The position numbers were made by a program, and so were the translations under genes. From Chloroflexota bacterium (GTDB lineage Bacteria; Chloroflexota; Anaerolineae; Anaerolineales; Villigracilaceae), in the NCBI GenBank assembly GCA_016219545.1, contig JACRMH010000025.1, forward strand, positions 62,001-126,000: a DNA stretch of 64,000 nt, in the 5' to 3' direction. Shown piece by piece: positions 20,975-30,538 of this stretch. Numbering within the stretch: position 1 is the first letter of the stretch; the number at the start of each line of letters is the position of its first letter. The notes beneath the pieces are model-generated. The model worked only from the letters and a program-made list of their open reading frames with translations, was not told the origin of the DNA and made no database searches.

Positions 20975-21776
20975 AGAGCCGCGCCGCGTTTTCAGCGGTA
21001 AGGGCGGCGATCTCCGCAGGGCTTTTTAAATGGATTTCTGCAATTTTATCAGCAATATGGCGAACGTAGGCAGGTTCATTTCTTTTGCCCCGAAAAGGCA
21101 CGGGGGCAAGAAAGGGCGAGTCTGTTTCGATCAGGATTTTGTCAAGAGGAAGCTGCTTGATGATGTCGCGTTTTTGTTCCGCGTTTTTATATGTGACGGG
21201 ACCTGTGATGCCGATATAAAAATTCATTGCCAATGCTTTTTGTGCGGTTTCAAGATTGCCATTGAAGGAATGAAGCACACCCGGTCTTCCAGCAAGTGTA
21301 CTCAACCCTTTAATCCACTCTTCCAAAATACTCAGCAAATCTACAGAGGCTTCGCCGTACCAGGAATCATTTTCTTCGCGCATGTGGATGATAACGGGTT
21401 TGTTGATCTCATTCGCAAACTGGAGTTGTCGTTTTAGAATTTCGCGTTGAAACGCGCGCTTGTCATTTTCCTTCACCCAATAATAATCCAGCCCGATCTC
21501 GCCGACCGCAACCACTTTTGGATGATGCACAAGTTCTCTAATTTCATCAAAAGCCTGCTCTGTGAATTTCTCAAGGTCGGTAGGATGGAACCCAACAGCC
21601 GCATACACGCTGGGATTTGACTCTGCCAACAGCACCGCCTCATTACTTGACCTGAGGTCGAGTCCCGGCACGAGCATGCGAGTCAACCCTGAATCAGTCG
21701 CGCGCGCAATCACTTCTGCGCGGTCAGAGTCAAACTTGTTATAGTCGAGATGGCAGTGGGTATCGGTGAGTTGCAT
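20958..21776 (-). CDS. tatD: TatD family metal-dependent hydrolase (DNase)
   Basis: 272 residues, TIM-barrel amidohydrolase-like nuclease. Metal ligands are visible: DTHCHLDYNKFD (HxH, residues 5-16), VGEIGLDYYW (Glu), VIIHMREEND (His), LHSFNG (His) and ETDSPFLAP (Asp). TatD enzymes have 3'-5' DNase activity. It is the upstream partner of the polyprenyl synthase. Confidence 0.95.
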   Translation of the reverse strand: MQLTDTHCHLDYNKFDSDRAEVIARATDSGLTRMLVPGLDLRSSNEAVLLAESNPSVYAAVGFHPTDLEKFTEQAFDEIRELVHHPKVVAVGEIGLDYYWVKENDKRAFQREILKRQLQFANEINKPVIIHMREENDSWYGEASVDLLSILEEWIKGLSTLAGRPGVLHSFNGNLETAQKALAMNFYIGITGPVTYKNAEQKRDIIKQLPLDKILIETDSPFLAPVPFRGKRNEPAYVRHIADKIAEIHLKSPAEIAALTAENAARLFAWGD

Positions 21777-21797
21777 AAAAATAACTTTCGCCGCCAG

Positions 21798-22136
21798 TTA
21801 CTTCCTGACGGCGATTTTCTTTGTCGGCTTTTTGCTGACTTTATATTTCGCTTTCTTTTCGCCAACTTGTTTATTTGGGATAAGTGTAATCAATGTACGC
21901 AAAGCATTGTTCACACTTTCAGAATCATGAAAGTATTTGGCCACATCAGGTTCCAGAGTAATTGTCGGGCCAAAATACTGTTCTGCGACTGTACCGTCTT
22001 CATTATGAATGCGAACGGTATAGCCTTTTTGTCTGCCGAGATAATACTTTCCACGAACAGCTTTTTTGCCCGTGAAATCGTACTCAGGCAACATGCCGTC
22101 ATCATAATCTTCAGGAATATTATTTGCTTTCTTCAT
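21798..22136 (-). CDS. Antitoxin-like partner of BrnT
   Basis: 112 residues. The core reads EYDFTGKKAVRGKYYLGRQ and LEPDVAKYFHDSESVNNALR, matching small antitoxin-like proteins of the YDFSKGVRGKY type that follow BrnT toxins; the second part resembles a short DNA-binding RHH helix pair. A Lys-rich tail follows. It overlaps the toxin gene by 17 bases. It differs from classical BrnA, so I leave the symbol empty. Confidence 0.7.
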   Translation of the reverse strand: MKKANNIPEDYDDGMLPEYDFTGKKAVRGKYYLGRQKGYTVRIHNEDGTVAEQYFGPTITLEPDVAKYFHDSESVNNALRTLITLIPNKQVGEKKAKYKVSKKPTKKIAVRK

Positions 22137-22416
22137 ATAATTTTCTTTCAGATGGCGTTGCTTTTCTGCAACTGATAATACGGATCAAGGTGAAGTTTGT
22201 TGATTCCAGCTTTTCTACATGTACAACCAGCAGAATTCTCTCATTCCTAGACATCCCTATGCTTATTAGTCTCTCTTCATGATCTGAGTGTAGATCATCG
22301 GAGTAAGTAATCAGGAACGGGTCATCAAATATTGTTTCACCTTCTTCAAAACTTACCTTGTGTTTTGCAAGGTTGATTTGGGCTTTCCTCTTGTCCCAAT
22401 CATATATTTGTTCCAT
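22120..22416 (-). CDS. brnT: BrnT family ribonuclease toxin
   Basis: 98 residues, full length for BrnT. Seen: YDWDKRKAQINLAKHKVSFE at the start, the ERLISIGMSRNERILLVVH core, and the RIISCRKATPSERKLYE end; the family degrades RNA and is neutralised by its partner protein. Toxin-first order fits brnTA. TATAAT on the minus strand (22428-22423) ends 6 bases before the ATG, so the mRNA is probably leaderless, which would keep toxin translation independent of a ribosome binding site. Confidence 0.88.
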   Translation of the reverse strand: MEQIYDWDKRKAQINLAKHKVSFEEGETIFDDPFLITYSDDLHSDHEERLISIGMSRNERILLVVHVEKLESTNFTLIRIISCRKATPSERKLYEESK

Positions 22417-22518
22417 AATTAAATTATACCGCTCTTGATCTATTCATTATTGATATAGTCAGATGCCAAACATGTTGACCAATACACTTTGACACCTGAC
22501 ACTGGAACACTAGACACT

Positions 22519-23949
22519 TTACTTAATGCCTGCCACCTTCAGTCCATCTTCCAAAATCGCTTTGACCTTATCGCCATGACGGGTCTCGCAATAAACGCGG
22601 AGGATGGGTTCGGTGCCGGAGAAGCGGATCAACATCCAGCCGCCGTCTTCCAGTTTGAATTGGAAACCGTCCACAGTGACAAGCTCAGTCACCTTCAAAC
22701 CACCGAGGGTCTTGGGATTGTTGTCGCGGATAATTTGCTTGCGAATCTCAGGGTCACCGCTAAAGGGACTATCCACGCGGTCGTAGAAATATTCCCCGCC
22801 AACTTTGGCGAACAAGTCTTTCAGTAGTTCAGTGGGTTTCTTGCCGGTCTTGACCATGAAATCCAGCATGTATAAGCCGGCCAAGATCCCATCGCGTTCA
22901 GGGACATTCCCGCGGAAGGCATAGCCGCCGGATTCTTCGCCGCCGATAAGGGCATTGGTCTCGGTCATCTTCGGCGCGACGAATTTGAATCCCACACCTG
23001 TTTCATGGACAGGGACTCCGTAGATCTCGCCGAGTTTATTGAGCATATTGGTAGTGGACAGTGTCTTCACAATGTCACCGCGTTCACCGCGGACATCCAG
23101 CATGTAATAAGCCAGTAAGCCGAACACGCGTAATTGGTTGATGAATTTGCCATTTTCATCACCAATGCCGCAGCGGTCTGCATCGCCATCCGTGATGAGG
23201 AGCACATCGGCTTTGTTGTCCACTGTCGCTTTCAGCCCCACATCAATATTCGGCTGGATCGGTTCAGGTCGCTTCATTTCGGGGAAGGATGGATTGCGGG
23301 TGTTGTGGATTTCAATGACTCGCGTCTTGCCGCCCGCCAATAAGCGCGGGAACCAGCCTGCGCCATTGCCCCACATCGTATCCACCATCACGGTCAGACC
23401 GGCATCTTTGATCGGCTGCAGGTCAATTAAACCGTCGCGGGTTAAGTGCTCAATGTAAGGAGTCGCCGCATCAAATTTGATAATCTCGCCAGCAGACTCA
23501 GCTTCCTTATAATCCTTGCGCTTCACATCTTTGATATCGTCAGGAATGGAAGTCTCGATCTGGATCAAACCTTCCGGGTCAATCGCTCCGCCCGTATCGT
23601 TGCGGACTTTGAATCCGTTATCCGTCGGAGGGTTGTGACTGGCCGTAATATTCACAGCGCCAGCAGCTTTCTTGTCCACCACTGCATAAGCAATGACCGG
23701 TGTCGGTGTTGCGCCATCAGTAAGATAAACCTTCAAACCATTGCCTGCCAAAACTTCTGAAACTGCCGCGGCAAAGTGTTCACTGCTAAAACGCTTATCG
23801 TGGCCGACAATAACGAACTGTCCCTTTTTGCCTTGTGACAACATGTAGGACGCAAATCCCTGCGCACAGCGGCGGACATTGTCAAAGGTGTAATCCTCCG
23901 CGATCACTCCGCGCCAGCCATCCGTACCAAATTTTATTTTTTGTGCCAT
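22519..23949 (-). CDS. Phosphoglucomutase/phosphomannomutase family protein
   Basis: 476 residues, alpha-D-phosphohexomutase interconverting hexose 1- and 6-phosphates. Active-site Ser loop [11 protein letters not shown] (about residue 100), metal loop DGDADRCG (about 235), sugar loop GEESGGYAF (about 325) and the phosphate loop [12 protein letters not shown] near the C-terminus are all present. I chose ATG 23949 over the ATG two codons upstream because GGAG lies 8 bases before it and directly abuts the other. Substrate preference cannot be told. Confidence 0.93.
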   Translation of the reverse strand: MAQKIKFGTDGWRGVIAEDYTFDNVRRCAQGFASYMLSQGKKGQFVIVGHDKRFSSEHFAAAVSEVLAGNGLKVYLTDGATPTPVIAYAVVDKKAAGAVNITASHNPPTDNGFKVRNDTGGAIDPEGLIQIETSIPDDIKDVKRKDYKEAESAGEIIKFDAATPYIEHLTRDGLIDLQPIKDAGLTVMVDTMWGNGAGWFPRLLAGGKTRVIEIHNTRNPSFPEMKRPEPIQPNIDVGLKATVDNKADVLLITDGDADRCGIGDENGKFINQLRVFGLLAYYMLDVRGERGDIVKTLSTTNMLNKLGEIYGVPVHETGVGFKFVAPKMTETNALIGGEESGGYAFRGNVPERDGILAGLYMLDFMVKTGKKPTELLKDLFAKVGGEYFYDRVDSPFSGDPEIRKQIIRDNNPKTLGGLKVTELVTVDGFQFKLEDGGWMLIRFSGTEPILRVYCETRHGDKVKAILEDGLKVAGIK

Positions 23950-23999
23950 GATCATTTCTCCAAATCAAAATAGTTTGCAAATTATATATTAACTTGCCT

Positions 24000-24075
24000 T
24001 ACTCACCCAATCATGATTCCCTGAGCGGAGCGACACTAGCGCCGCGCGCCAGTGCAGATGTCGCTCAGAACGACT
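24000..24075. repeat. GTTCTGAGCGACA-type dispersed repeat
   Basis: Contains ATTCCCTGAGCGGAGCGACA and TGTCGCTCAGAACGAC as inverted halves. Related sequences sit at 55207-55242 and 61188-61245. No gene. Confidence 0.55.
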
Positions 24076-24103
24076 CTGTGTAAGGCGAGCTATTTAGAAA
24101 ATA

Positions 24104-25153
24104 TTACGGTACCGCTGTCGGGGTGGCAGTCAAGTCAGGGACGAGGGTTGGTGTAAAAACAGGGGGAGGTGTCGGCGTAAAAGTAAAAGTGACCGTGATC
24201 GTGCCTACTGTGATCGTAGCTTCCGCGGGACTCTCCGGCAAACCCATCATCAACAATTGCCAGGCGATGTCCACATCGTCCACGGCAATGACAGGAAAGG
24301 CTGGCAGGTTGCCGAGCGCAAGGTCAAGCCGCATGATGATCTGACTCAGCGAATCCACTTGATAAGCAGGGGCATCCACCAGCAATTCGGCGAGAATGTC
24401 GCGCGCAGCTTGCACGTCATCGCGCGCCAAGCCAAAATTACTTTGCGAAAGGAAAAGCCTCGCGCGCGCAATGGTTTCAATCGAGCGTGTCAACATCACT
24501 TCACGCTTCAACGCGATCAGCACGCTATTATTTTGTTTGGTCGCTTCCTGTTCAAGTGTTGCCTGCATTTCATCCAGCTTCGCAATACTTGCAGTCTGCG
24601 CCTCGATCGTAGATTCAATCCCACTCACGCGCGTATTCATTTCATCCAATTGCGATTGCAAAGTAGCAATCTGATTTTCGAGTTGATTGATCTGGGATGT
24701 ATTCCGTTGTATGGGTACGACAACATTATTGTTGATGAACGGCACGCCAAAATAAATCGCCGCGCCGATGCCAAGGAGCACCAAAGCCAAAGCGATCAAC
24801 CGGAACAAGGCTCTCACAAAACTTAGGAAAGCCTGCCCCAGACGCGACCCGAAGGATGGTCCCTTCTCAACCGGCGATTCTTGTGCGGGACGACTCTTCT
24901 CAATCGGAGCAGGCGGCGCTTCTTCTGTGACCTGAATGATGGCATTGCTTTCTGACGGTTTTTCCCCCGCCTCAAAAGTGGACTGCATCCGCGCCAGCAG
25001 GTTTTTGCCCATGCCTTTTACCTTCAAGCAATCGTCCACTGACTCAAACGGACGCGCAGAAATAATATTCTCCGCAATTGCGTTCGAGATGCCGGGAGTT
25101 TTGGTTAGTGATTCAATTTCAGCGGTATTGAGGAAATTAAGGAAGTCGCTCAT
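24104..25153 (-). CDS. HhH-domain protein with membrane helix and coiled coil
   Basis: 349 residues of unknown function. N-terminal helix-hairpin-helix pair (TPGISNAIAENIISARPFES, KGMGKNLLARM; about residues 18-60), a disordered Glu/Pro stretch, one membrane helix (about 113-138), a coiled coil (about 150-200, NQLENQIATLQSQLDEMN), a helical domain and a Thr/Pro-rich tail. The HhH points to DNA binding or protein contacts on the cytoplasmic side and the rest to the outside. AGGAG precedes the ATG. Confidence 0.75.
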   Translation of the reverse strand: MSDFLNFLNTAEIESLTKTPGISNAIAENIISARPFESVDDCLKVKGMGKNLLARMQSTFEAGEKPSESNAIIQVTEEAPPAPIEKSRPAQESPVEKGPSFGSRLGQAFLSFVRALFRLIALALVLLGIGAAIYFGVPFINNNVVVPIQRNTSQINQLENQIATLQSQLDEMNTRVSGIESTIEAQTASIAKLDEMQATLEQEATKQNNSVLIALKREVMLTRSIETIARARLFLSQSNFGLARDDVQAARDILAELLVDAPAYQVDSLSQIIMRLDLALGNLPAFPVIAVDDVDIAWQLLMMGLPESPAEATITVGTITVTFTFTPTPPPVFTPTLVPDLTATPTAVP

Positions 25154-25229
25154 GGTGTCTCCTGTATGTCATTGTACAACAAAATGTTTCAGATGCGAAT
25201 CTGCGCATGAAATAGAATCAACTGTCAGT

Positions 25230-26471
25230 TTAAGGATGAGGCGCAGCCTGGTCATTGATAATCTCTGCGGGTTGAGAATCCCGAACCTTGAATTTAAACC
25301 ACGCAATCGGCATCGAGATAATGTTTGCCGCAACCGCGAACCAGAACGGAGTGCGGGGCGAAAAGCGTTCCCACAATTGCGCGCCAATCCACGGCATGGG
25401 CAGTGACAGGATTCCGAGCGAGGTGCCAAAGAAACCGAAGGCCATGCCGCGTTTGGATTCCGGTACGACTTTGGAGATGAGCGAATTATAGGCGGGCATG
25501 AGGCTGCCCGAGCCAAGCCCGAAGAAACACATGGCAAGGATGAAGCCTGGGAATGTGCGGGCGTTCAATAAAGTAATGAGTCCCAATCCGTTCAGGGCAA
25601 ACCCGGTGACAATGCCGGCGCGTTCGCTGAACTTATCCACCAGCGAACCCGCAAGCGGCGCGGCAATGATGGCTGTAACGCCAATAGCAGCATTGACAAA
25701 GCCGATCTGTTGAACGTTTAGTTTGCCAATGTCGGAAAGAAAGATCGGAAAGAGTTGACCGATGAGATTGTAAGAGGTGTCGCCCACAGCATCTGTCACC
25801 CAGATCCAGGTGAGGACACCGCCTGCAAAAAGCAATCCGAAAATGGCAATGAGTTGTTCCTTGAAACCGCTCAATGTTGGTTTGGACGCCACTTTGACGG
25901 GAGCAAAACGTTCATTGGTCGCCATCCAAACGCGGAGAATGGTGGCGGCCAGATAAAAGCCAAACGCCACGCGCATCATCAATTGAAAGCCGAAGCGATA
26001 GGCGAGAAATCCAGCCAGCGCAGGTCCGATGACCGTGACGGTTTGATAAATGCCCGAGGTCAACCCAAAGACTCGTCCGCGCGATTCTTCAGAAGATTGC
26101 TCTGAAATGTACGCGCCGAAACTGGGACCAACCACTGAGTTGGATACATATTCCACGCTCAGACCGATCAGCACCCATTGCCAGTTGGGCGCAAAGGCAA
26201 AGATGAGATAGCCAAAAACCGCAATCGAACTTCCCATGGCGATGACGCGCAAGCGCCCGATGGTGTCTGAAAGCCAGCCGCCGAAAATTTGTAGCACCAT
26301 TGGCACAAGAGACGCGAGAGTGAAGACCATACCCACTTGCGCTACGCTTGCACCGAGGTCAAGCATATAAAGGGATAACATACTATATGCCATTTGCCCC
26401 GCAATATTAGCGAAGATCATGCCGGCCAGAAACCAGCGTAAATTAAGATTAATAATGGATTTGCCGCGCAT
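25230..26471 (-). CDS. MFS transporter
   Basis: 413 residues, about 12 membrane helices, with the loop 2-3 motif GGWLSDTIGRLRVIAMG (MFS signature) and a repeat of it in the second half (GSLVDKFSERAG). Drug/sugar efflux-like; substrate unknown. Start at ATG 26471; longer frames run into the divergent cysteine desulfurase gene. TATAAT on the minus strand (26487-26482) lies 10 bases before the ATG, leaving a leader of only a few bases. Confidence 0.88.
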   Translation of the reverse strand: MRGKSIINLNLRWFLAGMIFANIAGQMAYSMLSLYMLDLGASVAQVGMVFTLASLVPMVLQIFGGWLSDTIGRLRVIAMGSSIAVFGYLIFAFAPNWQWVLIGLSVEYVSNSVVGPSFGAYISEQSSEESRGRVFGLTSGIYQTVTVIGPALAGFLAYRFGFQLMMRVAFGFYLAATILRVWMATNERFAPVKVASKPTLSGFKEQLIAIFGLLFAGGVLTWIWVTDAVGDTSYNLIGQLFPIFLSDIGKLNVQQIGFVNAAIGVTAIIAAPLAGSLVDKFSERAGIVTGFALNGLGLITLLNARTFPGFILAMCFFGLGSGSLMPAYNSLISKVVPESKRGMAFGFFGTSLGILSLPMPWIGAQLWERFSPRTPFWFAVAANIISMPIAWFKFKVRDSQPAEIINDQAAPHP

Positions 26472-26504
26472 AATGTGACTTATTATAAAGGTATAATCCC
26501 GCCC
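26472..26504. promoter_or_regulatory. Compact divergent promoter, MFS / cysteine desulfurase
   Basis: Only 33 bases separate the two start codons. A minus-strand TATAAT (26487-26482) and a plus-strand TATAAT (26492-26497) lie 4 bases apart. The -35 regions must fall inside the opposite genes, so the two promoters probably compete. Confidence 0.6.
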
Positions 26505-27662
26505 ATGATCTACCTTGACTATGCCGCCACCACACCTGTTGACCAGCGCGTTATTGATGCGATGCTGCCTTATTTCCGCGAGAATTTTGGCAATCCCTCG
26601 TCCATTCATCGCTACGGACAAAAAGCCGAATCCGCAGTGGATGCGGCACGCGAGAAGGTCGCCGCCGTTCTACATTGCCGCGCGGACGAGATCATCTTCA
26701 CCTCCTGCGGCTCTGAATCGGATAACCTCGCGCTGCGCGGTGCGGCAATGGCACGGCGAAATGATTCGGGTCGAAAATGGATCCTCACCTCCAAGACTGA
26801 ACATCACGCAGTCAGCAAGACCGCACAGCAACTTGAAAAAGAATATGGCTTCCAGCTTGAATGGCTGGATGTAAATGAATACGGCGAAGTCACATCTGAG
26901 GCATTGAAGAAAGCAGTTTGTGATGACACTGCCCTGGCATCTGTGATGTATGCGAATAACGAGATCGGAACGATCAACCCGATTGCTGAACTTGCGAAGA
27001 TCGCGCATGACAACAACATCCTCTTCCACACAGATGCCGTGCAAGCCGCCGCATATCTGGATGTGAACGTGGAAAAACTCGGCGTGGACTTAATGTCACT
27101 GGGCGGGCATAAATTCTACGGACCCAAAGGCGTCGGCGCGCTGTACGTCCGCAAAGGGACGAAGCTTCTCCCCCACCTCACCGGCGGCGGACAGGAATTC
27201 AGTCTCCGTGCAGGGACGCATAATGTGCCATACATCGTCGGCTTTGCCGAGGCGTTGCATCTTGCCGCTGAAGAACGCGATGCACGCATGGGGCATGTCA
27301 AACCGTTGCGTGACCATATCATCGGTCAGGTTCTTGAAACGATCCCCGATTCCCGTTTGACCGGCCATCCCGAATCCCGCCTGCCCAATCATGCCTCCTT
27401 TGTCTTCAAAGATGTGGATGGAAATCTTTTAATGCAAATGTTGGATGCGGCCGGTTTTGCCTGCTCCTCAGGTTCCGCCTGCAAAACGGGGAATCCCGAA
27501 CCCAGCGAAGTGATCACTTCCCTCGGCTATTCCCGTGACTGGGCGCTTGGCTCTCTGCGGATCACGCTCGGCGTTGACTCATCTCCTGCGGATGTGGATG
27601 ATTTTTTGAAGTCATTGCCTTTGTTGGTTGAAAAAGTACGGGGATTACGAGTCGCGAAATAA
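26505..27662 (+). CDS. Cysteine desulfurase (NifS/IscS family)
   Basis: 385 residues, PLP enzyme that moves sulfur from Cys to Fe-S cluster or tRNA thiolation acceptors. Seen: MIYLDYAATTP start, SKTEHHAV (PLP-stacking His), HTDAVQAA, the PLP Lys in GGHKFYGPKG (about 204), and the catalytic Cys loop CSSGSACKTG (about 325). TATAAT at 26492-26497 ends 7 bases before the ATG (leaderless). arfB follows within 5 bases. No scaffold gene (iscU/sufU) is next to it. Such enzymes can also supply selenium, which is notable given selB in the window, but nothing here shows that. Confidence 0.93.
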   Translation: MIYLDYAATTPVDQRVIDAMLPYFRENFGNPSSIHRYGQKAESAVDAAREKVAAVLHCRADEIIFTSCGSESDNLALRGAAMARRNDSGRKWILTSKTEHHAVSKTAQQLEKEYGFQLEWLDVNEYGEVTSEALKKAVCDDTALASVMYANNEIGTINPIAELAKIAHDNNILFHTDAVQAAAYLDVNVEKLGVDLMSLGGHKFYGPKGVGALYVRKGTKLLPHLTGGGQEFSLRAGTHNVPYIVGFAEALHLAAEERDARMGHVKPLRDHIIGQVLETIPDSRLTGHPESRLPNHASFVFKDVDGNLLMQMLDAAGFACSSGSACKTGNPEPSEVITSLGYSRDWALGSLRITLGVDSSPADVDDFLKSLPLLVEKVRGLRVAK

Positions 27663-27667
27663 TCACA

Positions 27668-28069
27668 ATGAAATCCCTCGAAAACGAATTCTCATTGGAA
27701 TACGTCCGCGCCAGCGGACCCGGCGGACAGAACGTCAACAAAGTATCCACCGCCGTGCAATTGCGCTTTGACGTGACGAACTCGCCTTCCCTCACTGCGG
27801 ATGTAAAGTCACGCCTTATCAAACTGGCCGGCAAACGCATGACAGACTCAGGCGTGCTGATCATCGAAGCCAGTAAATTCCGCACGCAGGAAAAGAACCG
27901 CGAAGATGCGATTACACGGTTGAATGAGTTGGTAAGGAAAGCAAGTGAAAAACCGAAGCTGCGTCACAAGACAAAGCCGACAAAGGCGTCGAAAGAAGAA
28001 AGATTGAAAGAGAAAAAGAAGCGGGGTGAAGTAAAAAAGATACGAAGAGACAGGCAGGGATTTGAATAA
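27668..28069 (+). CDS. arfB: Peptidyl-tRNA hydrolase ArfB (ribosome rescue)
   Basis: 133 residues. GGQ motif in RASGPGGQNVNKVSTAVQLR (residues 14-33) plus the basic, disordered C-terminal tail (KPKLRHKTKPTKASKEERLK onward) that enters the empty mRNA channel; it releases peptides from stalled ribosomes. Its length and tail separate it from RF1/RF2. Five bases after the cysteine desulfurase; ends before a hairpin at 28080. Confidence 0.93.
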   Translation: MKSLENEFSLEYVRASGPGGQNVNKVSTAVQLRFDVTNSPSLTADVKSRLIKLAGKRMTDSGVLIIEASKFRTQEKNREDAITRLNELVRKASEKPKLRHKTKPTKASKEERLKEKKKRGEVKKIRRDRQGFE

Positions 28070-28079
28070 TAACTAGTTT

Positions 28080-28113
28080 GAGACTTCCAAGTTTTGAAAG
28101 CTTCGGAAGTCTC
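28080..28113 (+). terminator. arfB terminator-like palindrome
   Basis: Nine-bp outer stem (28080-28088 with 28105-28113, GAGACTTCC/GGAAGTCTC) around an inner AAG-TTTTGAAA-GCTT. It shares the TTTTGAAA centre with the palindromes at 2993 and 33123. It is followed by TTATAAT, the -10 of the next gene. Confidence 0.6.
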
Positions 28114-28129
28114 TTATAATCGGGTGACC

Positions 28130-29008
28130 ATGTCAAAACATCACACACTCGCTGGGATATTCGCAGGGCTCGCCGCCGCATCTATTTGGGGCGGTATGTA
28201 CGTCGTCAGCAAAATCGTGCTTGAAGTCATTCCCCCATTTTCATTGCTCACCATTCGTTACATTCTCGGTGCGCTGACTTTGGGAGTGGTAATCTATTTT
28301 CAAAAAAATAAAACCCCGATCGCGAAGGATTTTTTCTGGAAAAGTTTCTGGGTTGGTTTTGTGGGTTATGGAATTTCGCTCGCCTTCCAATTTATCGGCA
28401 CAAAGCTTTCCACCGCATCCAACGGCTCCCTCGTCACTTCCGCCACGCCGGCCTTTGTTCTACTCTTCGCACCTTTCCTGCTCGGTGAACGCACAACCAC
28501 AAGGCGCATCATCGCATTGGCTGTCTCGTCGCTAGGTGTTATCGCTGTCATTGACCCGCGCAACGCCGAACTCTCGCCGACTTTATTTTGGGGCAATATG
28601 AGTCTGCTCGCGGCGGCGCTGACCTGGGCCCTTTATTCCGTCCTCGTCCGCAAAGTTTCAAAAAGCGGCGACCTGCTCACCTCCAGCGCGATCATGCTAT
28701 TGGGCGGCTTGCCTTCCAGTTTATTGCTTGGATTTTGGGAAGTTAAAACCCAGGGCATTGGGACGATCACGCCCGGCATCATCGGCGGATTATTATTTTT
28801 GGGGATCATCTCCACTGCAATCGCGATGTTTCTATGGAACTATGCCTTCGCTGAATTACCCGCCGCCGTCGCATCATTGACGTTCTTTGCCCAGCCGGTA
28901 GTGGGTACGCTTCTCGGATGGTTTTTCCTCGCCGAAAAAATTACCCCGCTCTTCCTGACAGGCGGGGTATTGATCAGTATTGGGATTTTGATCGCGACAC
29001 GAGAATAG
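28130..29008 (+). CDS. EamA/DMT family transporter
   Basis: 292 residues with ten membrane helices in two EamA repeats (repeat 1 about 8-140, repeat 2 about 155-290; SIWGGMYVVSKIVLEVIPPF and LTWALYSVLVRKVSKS start each). Probable metabolite exporter, substrate unknown. TATAAT at 28115-28120 lies 9 bases before ATG 28130 (GTG 28124 is also in frame), so it is leaderless or nearly so. Confidence 0.88.
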   Translation: MSKHHTLAGIFAGLAAASIWGGMYVVSKIVLEVIPPFSLLTIRYILGALTLGVVIYFQKNKTPIAKDFFWKSFWVGFVGYGISLAFQFIGTKLSTASNGSLVTSATPAFVLLFAPFLLGERTTTRRIIALAVSSLGVIAVIDPRNAELSPTLFWGNMSLLAAALTWALYSVLVRKVSKSGDLLTSSAIMLLGGLPSSLLLGFWEVKTQGIGTITPGIIGGLLFLGIISTAIAMFLWNYAFAELPAAVASLTFFAQPVVGTLLGWFFLAEKITPLFLTGGVLISIGILIATRE

Positions 29009-29046
29009 AAAAGTGACAGTCACCTTTAAGGTGACTGTCACTTTTT
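29009..29046. terminator. Bidirectional terminator between EamA gene and pyk
   Basis: Perfect 16-bp stem (29009-29024 with 29030-29045), 5-base loop, A4 on one side and T5 on the other. Confidence 0.9.
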
Positions 29047-29056
29047 GATCTAAGAA

Positions 29057-30538
29057 TTATTTCTTCACATTACCTTCCGCCAATTTGCGCGCAAGATGAA
29101 CCGTGGCATCCGTACCGACGGTGTGAAGCAAGGCCATGTTCGGCGGGCGTTGTGCTCCAACGGGGTAACCGCAGATCAGCACAACTTGTTGACCCGCCTT
29201 GATCCCTGAATTCAATAAAGCCGCATCCACATCTGAGATCATCTCATCCATTGTGTTGGCATATTTCGTAAGATAAGGCTGCACCCCCCATAAAAACGAA
29301 AGTTGATTATAGGTCTCCTGCACAGGCGTAAAAGCAAGGATACGTTTCCACGGGCGACCTTTGGAAATCAGCCAGGCAGAACGTCCCTGCATGGTAAACA
29401 CCGCCACGGCGCGGACATCAGGATCTGTCGTCAAAGCATTCGCGGCGCGCGCCATCGAAGCCGCATCGGACGCACCCAAGCCTGCCTTGCCATCCTGACG
29501 ACTGCCCCACTCTCGGAAATGTGCTTCAGCTTCCTTCACGATGCGTGACATCATCGCGACTGCTTCAATGGGGTAATCTCCTGATGCCGTTTCAGCGGAA
29601 AGCATGACCGCATCCGTACCGTCAAAGATCGCGTTCGCCACGTCAGAGGCTTCGGCGCGTGTCGGCAGTGGATTCTGGATCATGGACTCAAGCATTTGAG
29701 TGGCAGTGATCACAAGCTTGGCGCGCGCATTCGCAGATTTAATAATATGCTTTTGCAGAGAGGGCACGCGTTCCGGCGGAAGCTCCACGCCGAGGTCGCC
29801 GCGCGCAACCATGACTCCGTCCACAACATCAAGGATGGCTTCAAGTTCATTCATGGCCTCGGGCTTTTCCAACTTCGCAATGAGAAGCGGCATGTGCTTG
29901 CCAACAGATAATTCCTCCAGCGCCGCGCGGACAGTTTTCACATCCTCGGCGCTACGGACAAATGAAATGGCAACCGCATCCACGCCTTGCGAGATGCCAA
30001 AGGCCAGGTCAGCTTTATCTTTTTCGGTGAAGCCCGCAATGCGAAGCTTAATGCCCGGTAAGTTAATTCCTTTATGCGACGATAGCGCGCCACCCACCAA
30101 AACCTTTGCATGGACAACACGTCCTTCAGCAGAAACAACTTCCAGCGCAAGGCGTCCGTCATCGAGCAGGAGCTTGTCACCCGTCTGGACTGAATCGAAC
30201 AATTCACGAAAGTCCACCGGGATGAGCTGATCATTTGTTTGTGGAGGCTCATCCTGTGTTGCATATAAACAAACCTGTTCACCCACTGAAAGTTGAATCG
30301 GCAAAAGCAATTTGCCGACCCTGATCTTCGGTCCCTGCAGATCCTGCAAAATGCCGACAGGTAATTTTAGCTTTTGGGAAACGGCGCGAATGGCAGCGAC
30401 ACGAGCCTGATGCTGTTCATGTGTGCCGTGTGAAAAATTCAAACGGGCAACGTTCATACCCGCTTTTACAAGCGACTCCAAAATTTGCTCTGAATCAGAT
30501 GCGGGTCCAATGGTGGCAACGATCTTTGCTCTTCTCAT
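29057..30538 (-). CDS. pyk: Pyruvate kinase
   Basis: 493 residues; last step of glycolysis, PEP + ADP to pyruvate + ATP. Seen: NVARLNFSHGTHEQH near the start, QDLQGPKIRVGKL, the active-site signature LIAKLEKPEAMNELEAI (Lys), ARGDLGVELPPERV and TQMLESM. A normal C-terminal allosteric domain follows, with no extra PEP-utiliser domain. GAAGGA precedes the ATG. Confidence 0.97.
   Translation of the reverse strand: MRRAKIVATIGPASDSEQILESLVKAGMNVARLNFSHGTHEQHQARVAAIRAVSQKLKLPVGILQDLQGPKIRVGKLLLPIQLSVGEQVCLYATQDEPPQTNDQLIPVDFRELFDSVQTGDKLLLDDGRLALEVVSAEGRVVHAKVLVGGALSSHKGINLPGIKLRIAGFTEKDKADLAFGISQGVDAVAISFVRSAEDVKTVRAALEELSVGKHMPLLIAKLEKPEAMNELEAILDVVDGVMVARGDLGVELPPERVPSLQKHIIKSANARAKLVITATQMLESMIQNPLPTRAEASDVANAIFDGTDAVMLSAETASGDYPIEAVAMMSRIVKEAEAHFREWGSRQDGKAGLGASDAASMARAANALTTDPDVRAVAVFTMQGRSAWLISKGRPWKRILAFTPVQETYNQLSFLWGVQPYLTKYANTMDEMISDVDAALLNSGIKAGQQVVLICGYPVGAQRPPNMALLHTVGTDATVHLARKLAEGNVKK

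Noticed and set aside
26472..26621. 50-codon N-terminal extension of the MFS protein
   Set aside because: It is antisense to the cysteine desulfurase start and shows no membrane segment.
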